From: Lacticaseibacillus jixianensis
GTDB lineage: Bacteria; Bacillota; Bacilli; Lactobacillales; Lactobacillaceae
DNA: 37,002 nucleotides
Reading direction: 5' to 3'
Assembly (NCBI RefSeq): GCF_003946485.1
Contig: NZ_RHOJ01000025.1
Location: 1-37,002 of the forward strand
Shown here: one piece after another, positions 29,937-37,002 of the stretch
Numbering within the stretch: position 1 is the stretch's first letter
How the letters are laid out: each line of letters begins with the position of its first letter
Position numbers and translations under genes: made by a program
The notes under the pieces: model-generated
Told to the model about the DNA's origin: nothing
The model's database searches: none
Seen by the model: the letters and a program-made list of their open reading frames with translations, nothing else

Positions 29937-32642
29937 ATGACAAAGACTATCGTCCATATCGTCCCGCATACCCACTGGGATCGCGAGTGGTATTTCCAAA
30001 ACACACGAGCAACCGTCTATCTGATTAGCCAGATCAATGAGGTCGTAGAAGTTTTGGAAGACCATCCGAACACGTATTTTTACTTGTTCGATGCTCAAAG
30101 CTCTCTCATAGAAGATTATCTGAGCTACTATCCGGAAAACCGTGCCAAGCTTTCGCACCTGATCAAGAGTCATCGTTTCCTAACAGGTCCTTGGTACACG
30201 CAGACTGACCAGATTGCAGTAGGTCAAGAGTCAATTATTCGTAATCTTTACTATGGCATTGATTATGCCGAAAAGCTTGGACATTCTATGCGGATTGGTT
30301 ATTGTCCTGACGTCTTTGGCCAAGGTGGCAATATGCCACAGATATACAAGAGTTTTGACATCGATCATGCTATCATCTGGCGCGGTGTTGGTAATTCCAA
30401 GCTTCAGACGACTGAGTTTCAGTGGACTGGTGTAGATGGCACTGCGATTCAAACCACCCAAATGCCGTTTGGGTATTTTTACGGCGCTAACATCCCAACT
30501 GAAGACGATGATTTACGCCAGTTTATTGCTTCAATGATTCCCAAACTTGAACAGCGGTCATTGATCTCAGACATTTACTTGCCTAATGGATTCGACCAGC
30601 TGCCCATCAACCGTCATCTTGATGGAATTATTGCGAAACTCAATCGGCTAGATCCAACACGTAAATACGTTATTTCTTCTCCTGAGGAATATATGAAGGC
30701 AGTAACTCGTGACTTGCACGATGAGGCCGTTGACCTGCCCGAGTTGAGCGGTGAGCTGACCGATGGGGAGAATTCTCGTGTGCATAAGAGCATCTATTCA
30801 ACGCGAGCCGATTTGAAGAAGTTGAATAACGAGTTAGAAGCTTATGTGACGAACATACTGGAGCCTTTAGCCGTGATTGGGAAGCAGCTTGGGCTAAGGT
30901 ATCCACAGGCAGAGATCGAGAAGATTTGGAAACAGCTGTTGAGAAACGCTGCACATGACAGTATTGGTAATTGCAATAGCGACTCGACCAACTTCGATAT
31001 TAAGGCGCGGAATAAATGGGCGAGTGATTTAGCTCATAATCTGGCCGAAAAGATCATGCGCGACATTAGCTCGAACATTAAACAGGACAAGCCGTATGCG
31101 CTGACTGTCTTTAATAGTCTTCCGTATAAGCGTAGTAGCACGGTTGAAACTAATATATATATTCCGGATGGCAAGTTCACCATTGAGGACGAAAAGGGGA
31201 CAACAATTCCGTTCCAGATTCTGACAGAGAAGGATGAGAGTGATTACGTTCTTCATCAGGCAGAACTGCTGACTCCTACGATGTATCGCAGTGGCGAGAA
31301 GAATCCTTGGATGCCAAAGAAAGTATACTTAGCGCACCTTAAGCTGTTTATTTCTGACGTCCCCGCGCTTGGGTATCGTGAATTGTACTTGCGGCCTTCC
31401 GAGTCAGGCGAAGATACCCCTGTGAGTGGCTGGGAAGCCGGAGATTCGATCAGTAATGGCCTATATACAATTCATTTAGATCAAAGCGACAACACGTTCA
31501 CGGTCACTTCGAAGAATTCAGGCAAAACGTTCGCACATCAGTTTCGGATTATCGAGAACGGGGATGAAGGCGATTCCTACAACTTCTCTCCTGCCGTAAC
31601 AGATATGGTGATCACCTCTGGAGACGCGAAACTAGTGACTGTGACCAAACAGGCAGGACTTATTAGCGAAAGTCTGAAAGTTGATTTGCTGTTCTCGGTT
31701 CCGCGTGACCTAGAGACAAGGTCGGTGGGTAAGGCAGAAGTGGCCATGCCGGTAACGATTATAGTTACGCTGAACAAGGATGATCCGATTGTGCACGTGT
31801 CAACGGTCACCAACAATCCGGTATCTTCGCATCGACTCAGGATTCAGTGTGACACAGGTATCAAAGCAAACTGTTCAGTAGCTGATAGCCTATTTGGCAC
31901 AGTTAAACACCCGCTGGTGGATCCCAACCTGGCTGACTGGAGAGAGCGGGGCTGGGTCGAGAAACCAACAGAGATAAATGCACTTCAAAGCTTTGCTGCG
32001 TTAAGCGATAGCCGCACGACTGTGGCAGGCTTTACCAGTGGGGCCCGCGAGTACGAAATTACCGGTGAGGATTACACCCAGCTAAACCTGACAATGTTTA
32101 GATCGAATAGCTGGATGGGCCGCGAGAACTTACAAAATCGTCCCGGCCGTGCTTCAGGCGAAACTATTGTTGCCACACCTGATGCGGAGTTGCTAGGAAA
32201 GCAGTCGTATGAGTTTGGTTTCTATTATGGCAATCAACCCTTTGATGATTGCCCAGTTGGGGAGCTGTCAAAAGAGCTGTATTCACCGCTTCAAGTTTAC
32301 GAGTTGGCGCCCTTTCTCAATAGTCGGATCAGATTCATCCGCAACCTCCCCAGCGACAAGAAATTACCAGAGAAGTACAGCGTGGTGGACCTCGGAAGGC
32401 AGCAGGCTGTGTTCAGCGCAATCAAGAAGTCTGAATTAAATCAGACAATCGTCTTCAGAGCCTTTAACCCGTTTGTTGAAAGGCCGGTGAGTGTGAGTTT
32501 GCCGGAACGAGCAGTCCAGACAAAATCAGACGAGTTCAGTATTGTTAGTCCTGCATCGGTAGACCTGGGACCTGATGAATTTGCGACATATCTGGCTGAT
32601 GTAGGAGGTGAGGTAAATGCTCATATCAAAGAAGCTTATTGA
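29937..32642 (+). CDS. mngB: GH38 alpha-mannosidase (MngB-like)
   Basis: The 901-residue cytoplasmic glycoside hydrolase family 38 enzyme is close in length to E. coli MngB (877). It shows the N-terminal metal motif PHTHWDREWY (His13 and Asp15), the nucleophile Asp125 in GYCPDVFGQGGNMPQI and the metal ligand His340 in AAHDSIGN, so the zinc site is complete. No signal peptide is present. Next to a fructose-type PTS it most likely hydrolyses a 6-phosphorylated alpha-mannoside inside the cell, as MngB does for mannosyl-6-phosphate-glycerate, releasing mannose-6-phosphate. The aglycone could instead be another mannose. AAGGAGAG precedes ATG 29937. The last 26 bases overlap the EIIA gene, so translation is coupled. 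First gene of the operon. Confidence 0.93.
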   Translation: MTKTIVHIVPHTHWDREWYFQNTRATVYLISQINEVVEVLEDHPNTYFYLFDAQSSLIEDYLSYYPENRAKLSHLIKSHRFLTGPWYTQTDQIAVGQESIIRNLYYGIDYAEKLGHSMRIGYCPDVFGQGGNMPQIYKSFDIDHAIIWRGVGNSKLQTTEFQWTGVDGTAIQTTQMPFGYFYGANIPTEDDDLRQFIASMIPKLEQRSLISDIYLPNGFDQLPINRHLDGIIAKLNRLDPTRKYVISSPEEYMKAVTRDLHDEAVDLPELSGELTDGENSRVHKSIYSTRADLKKLNNELEAYVTNILEPLAVIGKQLGLRYPQAEIEKIWKQLLRNAAHDSIGNCNSDSTNFDIKARNKWASDLAHNLAEKIMRDISSNIKQDKPYALTVFNSLPYKRSSTVETNIYIPDGKFTIEDEKGTTIPFQILTEKDESDYVLHQAELLTPTMYRSGEKNPWMPKKVYLAHLKLFISDVPALGYRELYLRPSESGEDTPVSGWEAGDSISNGLYTIHLDQSDNTFTVTSKNSGKTFAHQFRIIENGDEGDSYNFSPAVTDMVITSGDAKLVTVTKQAGLISESLKVDLLFSVPRDLETRSVGKAEVAMPVTIIVTLNKDDPIVHVSTVTNNPVSSHRLRIQCDTGIKANCSVADSLFGTVKHPLVDPNLADWRERGWVEKPTEINALQSFAALSDSRTTVAGFTSGAREYEITGEDYTQLNLTMFRSNSWMGRENLQNRPGRASGETIVATPDAELLGKQSYEFGFYYGNQPFDDCPVGELSKELYSPLQVYELAPFLNSRIRFIRNLPSDKKLPEKYSVVDLGRQQAVFSAIKKSELNQTIVFRAFNPFVERPVSVSLPERAVQTKSDEFSIVSPASVDLGPDEFATYLADVGGEVNAHIKEAY

Positions 32643-33060
32643 TATGGATATTAAGGCTAAAGACAAGAACGAGATCATTGATCAGCTTTCAGCTTTAGCA
32701 AATGCAGATTCGCGATTGACTGATTTGGATTCATTTCGGAAAGCCGTCTATGACCGCGAAGCAGAGGTCTCAACTTCATTAGGCTATTCAGTTGCAGTAC
32801 CCCATGGTAAGACCGATGCAGTTAAGGAGCCATTCGTCTGTTTCGCGAAGTCGGTCAAGGGCGTGAAATGGAACAAACAACTGGTTCATCTGGTGTTCAT
32901 GATTGGCGTACCACTTCAGGCTGAAGGCAAGGATTATCTCACCATTTTAGCCAACATTGCACGCAACATTATGGATGAGAATTTTCGGAGCAACCTCCTT
33001 CAGACAACAGATAAAGATCAAGTCATCAAGATTATCAATGATGGTGAACAGAAAGGGTGA
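32617..33060 (+). CDS. PTS EIIA component, fructose/mannitol type
   Basis: The 147-residue phosphocarrier has the EIIA-2 motif SVAVPHGKTDAV, with phospho-accepting His63. It receives phosphate from HPr and feeds the EIIB encoded next. ATG 32617 lies within the end of the mannosidase gene, in another frame, with AGGAGGTGA immediately upstream. The EIIA, EIIB and EIIC of this system are separate proteins, whereas E. coli MngA is a single fused chain. Confidence 0.9.
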   Translation: MLISKKLIDMDIKAKDKNEIIDQLSALANADSRLTDLDSFRKAVYDREAEVSTSLGYSVAVPHGKTDAVKEPFVCFAKSVKGVKWNKQLVHLVFMIGVPLQAEGKDYLTILANIARNIMDENFRSNLLQTTDKDQVIKIINDGEQKG

Positions 33061-33065
33061 TTTAT

Positions 33066-33368
33066 ATGAAGATTGTTGGTGTCACTGCATGCACTGCGGG
33101 TATTGCCCACACATACATGGCTCAAAGTGCTTTGGAGAAAGCCGCTAAGGCGGATGGCTATCAGGCCAAGATTGAAACGCAAGGCGCAATGGGTGCTGAA
33201 AACGAGCTTACCGAGGATGAAATTGCCAACGCAGACGTTGTGATTTTAGGCGTTGACGTTTCAATTGAGGGGCGTGAACGCTTTGATGGGAAAAAAGTAT
33301 ATGAAACCTCAGTCTCACGGTGTGTGACTGAGCCACAGAAGGTGATAGAGGACGCGATAAACAGTTGA
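33066..33368 (+). CDS. PTS EIIB component, fructose type
   Basis: The 100-residue protein begins MKIVGVTACTAGIAHTYMAQ. Cys9 in CTAGIAHT is the phosphorylation site of fructose-family EIIB domains. ATG 33066 is preferred over the GTG at 33057 because AAAGGG lies about 8 bases upstream of it and the family starts here. It lies 5 bases after the EIIA stop. It phosphorylates the incoming sugar together with the EIIC encoded downstream. Confidence 0.9.
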   Translation: MKIVGVTACTAGIAHTYMAQSALEKAAKADGYQAKIETQGAMGAENELTEDEIANADVVILGVDVSIEGRERFDGKKVYETSVSRCVTEPQKVIEDAINS

Positions 33369-33409
33369 TTTCATAGTGAATATTCCGAAGAAAAAAGGAG
33401 TGAGCTATT

Positions 33410-34456
33410 GTGAAAAAGGTATTAACTCAGTTTAAGAATCATGCCATGACTGGTGTCTCTTACATGATTCCAACTGTTACAGTTGGTGGGATTCTGTTTG
33501 CCTTAGCACTGGCCTTTAGTGGCGGGGCAACAGTCTCGAATCCGTTCTTGGCAAACATTGAAGCCATTGGCTCTGCCGGCATGGCATTATTAGTCCCTGT
33601 TCTTGCAGGTTATATTTCATACTCCATTGCTGGACGTCCGGGCTTGGTGCCAGGCTTGATCTTAGGCTACATGGCAGCCAACCCAATGGGCCCGAACAAA
33701 GTGGTTACTGGCTTTCTAGGCGGCTTACTGATGGGCTTCTTAGCCGGGTACCTATCAAAGTGGGTGAAGGGTTGGAAGGCACCATCTTTCATTAAGCCCT
33801 TAATGCCGATCATTGTGATTCCTTTGGTTGTTGTGCTGATTCTTGGGCTATTCTACATTTACGTCGTCGCAACGCCACTTGGTGCGATGGTCAGTGGTTT
33901 AACGGCTTGGTTGAAGTCGATGTCGACTGGTAGTGCTATTATGCTAGCGGTTGTCGTTGGTGCCATGATTTCCTTCGATATGGGCGGTCCTTTCAACAAG
34001 ATTGCTTATACCACAGGGGTTGCCTTGATTGCGACGGGTGATGGTCACCTCATGGGGATGGCTGGTGTTGCAATCTGTGTGCCACCGATTGGCCTAGGTC
34101 TTGCTTCTTTGATTCTGCGCAGCCGCTTTACTGATGAAGAACGTAATTCTGGTAAAGCTGCGATTGTGATGGGTGCCTGTGGCATCACCGAAGGGGCAAT
34201 TCCGTTCGCCGCAGCGGATCCACTTAGAGTAATTCCGTCAATCATGATCGGTTCTGCATGTGGTTCTGTTGTTGCCGCTATTGGTAACGCTTCCAACATG
34301 GCCCCGCTTGGCGGGTTACTGGTTCTCCCTGTCGTGACTAACGCACTCTGGTATGTGCTAGGAGTTATCGTCGGGGTCGCAGTGGTCGTGTTACTGATGG
34401 CGCTACTGAAGAAGCCGATTAAGACAGCAGAAGTTAACGCAAAAGCGACAGCATAA
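33410..34456 (+). CDS. PTS EIIC permease, fructose type
   Basis: The 348-residue membrane protein has about nine to ten hydrophobic segments and fructose-family EIIC signatures: HAMTGVSYMIPTVTVGGI at the start, ISFDMGGPFNKIAY in the middle and GITEGAIPFAAADPLRVIP near the substrate site. It forms the channel for the mannoside recognised by this system. It starts at GTG 33410 with AAAGGAGTG upstream. The order mannosidase-EIIA-EIIB-EIIC-regulator makes a self-contained utilisation operon. Confidence 0.92.
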   Translation: MKKVLTQFKNHAMTGVSYMIPTVTVGGILFALALAFSGGATVSNPFLANIEAIGSAGMALLVPVLAGYISYSIAGRPGLVPGLILGYMAANPMGPNKVVTGFLGGLLMGFLAGYLSKWVKGWKAPSFIKPLMPIIVIPLVVVLILGLFYIYVVATPLGAMVSGLTAWLKSMSTGSAIMLAVVVGAMISFDMGGPFNKIAYTTGVALIATGDGHLMGMAGVAICVPPIGLGLASLILRSRFTDEERNSGKAAIVMGACGITEGAIPFAAADPLRVIPSIMIGSACGSVVAAIGNASNMAPLGGLLVLPVVTNALWYVLGVIVGVAVVVLLMALLKKPIKTAEVNAKATA

Positions 34457-34483
34457 TTATTCTTGAGATGGGAAGGTTGTCAA

Positions 34484-36454
34484 ATGAACGCTCGGACAAG
34501 GAAAATTCTGATTCTATTAACAGATAACGCAAATCGAGTTGCCTTGCCTGCACATGTATTAATGCGACGGTTTTCCGTAACAAGAAGGACAATTTCAAAT
34601 GATATTGCAGCAATTAAAGATTACCTGAAAGACTATAAGTTATTGGTTGTGCATCAAACTGGTGAAGGCTACGTGATTAAGGGCAGTGGTACGGCACTTT
34701 CACAATTGAGAGAGGCGCTCGAACTGTCGCCGACCGCTTTGAATGCCGACTCTCGGCGTCAACAAATCATGATTGGGCTATTGATGACCCACCAAGATAC
34801 CTCAATTAGTGATCTAGCAGACAAATATCATGTGTCCCGTAGTGCCATTCAGCGTGATTTTGGCCTTCTCAAACAAGACCTAGCCCAAGATGGGTTAGAT
34901 CTTGTTTCTGATTATCGAGGTACCCATGTTGTCGGTGCAGAGTCTCAGATTCGTGACAAGTTGCGGCAGTCGGTAAACGATTATCGTCCACTCTTGGGAG
35001 AAGAAACCACCGTCGTAAAACCAGCAAACTCCAGACTGGATACAATGATATATCTACGGCTAGTCGGATTGTTTGGAGAGGTGAATACTGCAAAAGCCGA
35101 GAAGATCCTAACGACGTTCGAAAACGAGTCCAAGATTGACCTAAATGATGTCCTATACAGCAATCTCGTCACTCATATCTTAATCATGGTAAGCCGTCAG
35201 GAAGGTAGTCAAATTGCGCCGTCTCAGCACGAGGAACAAAAGGCAAACAGCCCAAGGTTAGCTACGGAAATGAGCCGGTTGAACCAGCTGCTTGGCGACG
35301 AATTTCCGAACACATTTGGGCCTGATGATCTTCAATACCTTGAGCAACACCTAGTGATGTCAGGGATTCAAGACACTGTTAACCCAGAGTTGCTCAATCG
35401 TTATCTAAATCAGTTTGACAACGGTGCTACTAAACTAGCCAAGCAGTTAATTGAAAAAGTCTCCTCTTTGCTGGGGATTGATTTAAGTAACGACCATGAA
35501 CTAGCAATCAATCTTCGTACGCATTGTTTTGCAATGCTGAGTCGGCTAAAAAAGGGTCAGACAATCAATAATCCTTTGCTGGCCCAAATTAAGGAAAATT
35601 ATGCTTCGTTATTCGGCGTCCTTGTCTTAGCCCTCTCTCAGATCTTGCCACAAGATGCCAATCCGACTGTAATTCCTGAGTCTGAGATTGGCTTCTTGAC
35701 GGTGCACTTTCAAGCGTCTTTGGAAAAGAACATTGAGACGAAGCGCATCGTTATTGTCTGTCCAGAAGGGGTCGGATTCTCTCGCTTGATTCAGAACAAG
35801 ATTGCGTCGACTTTGCCGCTTGTGAAAGTGGTAGCGGTGGTGCCATACAAGAATGTCGCGAATTATGACTTTACCGGGATCGATTTTGTCGTCTCAACAC
35901 TGAATTTCGAGTGCGCAGTCCCGGTGGTCCAGGTATCAGGATTTCTAGACTCGGATGACATCAATAAGCTCAATAGTTTTGTCGTTCATCATTCGATGGC
36001 AATGATGCCAAACAAAATTCAGCCATACATTAATGAGCGTTGCGTCTATTCTCGAATGAGCTTCAGGAACCCAGAAGATGTTATTAAGTTCATGGCTGAG
36101 CAGATGTATCGCCAGCAATTAGTCGACAAGTCTTTCTTGGACTCTGCCATTAGGCGTGAGCATATTATGGCGACGAACATCGGTCATGGGGTCGCAATCC
36201 CGCATGCAGGGAGTGAACACGTGATAGTTCCGACCATTGGCGTGATGACATTGGATCAGCCGATTGAATGGGGAGAAGGCGAAGCAGATGTCGTATTCAC
36301 GCTGGCATTGAAGTTCGAAAATGCGAAGCAGAATAAAGAAGCTGTGAACAGCCTGTACTATTTGGTTAGTTCTGAGAATATGCTACAAAGGCTACGTGCT
36401 GCAACAACCACAGAAGAGATGCTCGCGTGTTTGAGGACCGGCGTGATCATCTGA
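34484..36454 (+). CDS. PRD-domain PTS-linked regulator (BglG/MtlR type) of the mannosidase operon
   Basis: The 656-residue protein starts at ATG 34484 (GGGAAGG 7 bases upstream; the earlier ATG at 34463 lacks such a site). It has two N-terminal winged-helix segments (about 5-65 with FSVTRRTISNDI, and 90-135 with YHVSRSAIQRDF), two PTS regulation domains (about 185-415), an EIIB-like domain (IVIVCPEGVGFS) and an EIIA domain (GHGVAIPHAGSEH). Phosphorylation by HPr and the neighbouring EII should set its activity, making it the likely activator of the operon at 29937-36454. It is the last gene and lies 27 bases after the EIIC stop. It replaces the GntR-type MngR of E. coli. Confidence 0.9.
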   Translation: MNARTRKILILLTDNANRVALPAHVLMRRFSVTRRTISNDIAAIKDYLKDYKLLVVHQTGEGYVIKGSGTALSQLREALELSPTALNADSRRQQIMIGLLMTHQDTSISDLADKYHVSRSAIQRDFGLLKQDLAQDGLDLVSDYRGTHVVGAESQIRDKLRQSVNDYRPLLGEETTVVKPANSRLDTMIYLRLVGLFGEVNTAKAEKILTTFENESKIDLNDVLYSNLVTHILIMVSRQEGSQIAPSQHEEQKANSPRLATEMSRLNQLLGDEFPNTFGPDDLQYLEQHLVMSGIQDTVNPELLNRYLNQFDNGATKLAKQLIEKVSSLLGIDLSNDHELAINLRTHCFAMLSRLKKGQTINNPLLAQIKENYASLFGVLVLALSQILPQDANPTVIPESEIGFLTVHFQASLEKNIETKRIVIVCPEGVGFSRLIQNKIASTLPLVKVVAVVPYKNVANYDFTGIDFVVSTLNFECAVPVVQVSGFLDSDDINKLNSFVVHHSMAMMPNKIQPYINERCVYSRMSFRNPEDVIKFMAEQMYRQQLVDKSFLDSAIRREHIMATNIGHGVAIPHAGSEHVIVPTIGVMTLDQPIEWGEGEADVVFTLALKFENAKQNKEAVNSLYYLVSSENMLQRLRAATTTEEMLACLRTGVII

Positions 36455-37002
36455 GTGGACACCAAGAAATCGGTAGCGCTGGACTGCCTGCTTAGCTAAT
36501 TAAAGTGACTTTTGGCTATAGCCCAAGCGCCGGATCGTACACAAGCCGCCCGGCGACGTTGTACGGGCCGCCTTGCGGATTGTTCTATATTCCCAAAGCT
36601 GGTTTGGCCTGGAAATCTCCTGGAAATGCAAGTGATTAGGGTGCCATCTTCACTCACATATCAAATCTGCGCTGAAGAAGGAACTCAGTGAAGAGATGGC
36701 GTCTTAGCTCGGCTAGAAGAAGCCGATGCGAAAATAATAGACGTTAGATATGCTCAGCCTGAGATACTCAAAATTATTCGGCTTGAAATAATGGATAAGT
36801 ACACCGTGAGCAACTGGTGCATATGCTTATCGCTAGTATCCTACAAAAAACTAAAGGCAGATGGCTCCGGAAGCTGCTTTGTGAAGAAAGAGGCCGAGAC
36901 ATAATTCTCGCCCAAAAGAAAAAGTCCTGAGAATCCGAATAATACGGAATCTCAGGGCTTCTTTTTGTGGGCACAGCGCCCATTCTCTGCTAACCTTAAC
37001 TT
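36455..37002. other. gene-free right end with possible decayed reading frames
   Basis: No intact gene was found in these 548 bases. A plus-strand frame is open from about 36680 to a TAA at 36901-36903 but has no early start codon, and an adjacent frame just upstream ends ALKKELSEEMAS. Together they may be a frameshifted remnant, of unrecognised family. A terminator follows at 36922-36966. No obvious terminator lies directly after the regulator gene. Confidence 0.4.
36922..36966 (+). terminator. rho-independent terminator at the right end
   Basis: AAGTCCTGAGA (36922-36932) pairs with TCTCAGGGCTT (36950-36960), with inner TCCG/CGGA, followed by CTTTTT. It probably ends either the mannosidase operon, nearly 470 bases past its last stop, or a lost gene. 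Confidence 0.82.

Noticed and set aside
36774-36983. 69-residue minus-strand frame at the right end
   Set aside because: It runs through the terminator hairpin and has no family resemblance.

Overview
The window looks like the chromosome of a lactic acid bacterium of the Lactobacillaceae, probably a GC-rich lineage close to Lacticaseibacillus. The pointers are a lactocepin-type (PrtP) proteinase with an LPKTG anchor, a PrsA/PrtM maturase, a KxYKxGKxW-type signal peptide with an LPSTG anchor, Rgg and PRD regulators, and TTG/GTG starts behind strong Shine-Dalgarno sites. The genus is an inference. No rRNA, tRNA, CRISPR array or complete insertion sequence was seen. Base composition is patchy: the proteinase, the maturase and the 25-29 kb genes are very GC-rich, while the two sugar-PTS modules are clearly more AT-rich.

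Layout. (1) 1-6.74 kb is one end of an exopolysaccharide locus: an N-terminally incomplete acyltransferase; a tyrosine phosphatase and a priming sugar transferase on the minus strand; then a plus-strand set of a secreted SGNH-fold protein, an LCP ligase, a Wzz-like modulator and a BY-kinase. No glycosyltransferase, polymerase or flippase gene is present, so they must lie elsewhere. (2) 6.74-12.5 kb is an AT-rich sugar module: PRD regulator, ascorbate-type EIIA/EIIB/EIIC, a SIS-domain protein and a HAD phosphatase. Two direct copies of the same 59-bp hairpin bracket it. (3) 12.8-20.4 kb holds a 1965-residue cell-envelope proteinase (minus) divergent from a PrsA/PrtM foldase (plus), the arrangement of lactococcal prtP/prtM, followed by the C-terminal half of an EamA transporter gene. 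(4) 20.7-24.5 kb is a large LPSTG adhesin with an L-type lectin domain and sixteen 23-residue repeats. (5) 25-29.3 kb holds a single-pass membrane protein, an overlapping lipoprotein gene, and a regulator that appears to be two Rgg proteins fused in one chain. (6) 29.9-36.5 kb is a GH38 alpha-mannosidase with fructose-type EIIA, EIIB and EIIC and a PRD regulator, preceded by a cre-like site.

How the genes may work together: much of the window concerns the cell surface (polysaccharide export and attachment, proteinase and its foldase, adhesin, envelope lipoproteins), interleaved with two self-contained PTS modules that each carry their own regulator. The mannosidase module can take up and split an alpha-mannosyl sugar as its phosphate. 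The substrate of the ascorbate-type module is unknown, because the known ascorbate catabolic enzymes are absent. Cre-like sites at the proteinase and mannosidase promoters suggest CcpA control of both. The least conventional items are the double Rgg protein, the SGNH-fold protein that has lost its catalytic residues, the altered Walker A of the BY-kinase, and the hairpin-bracketed PTS island.
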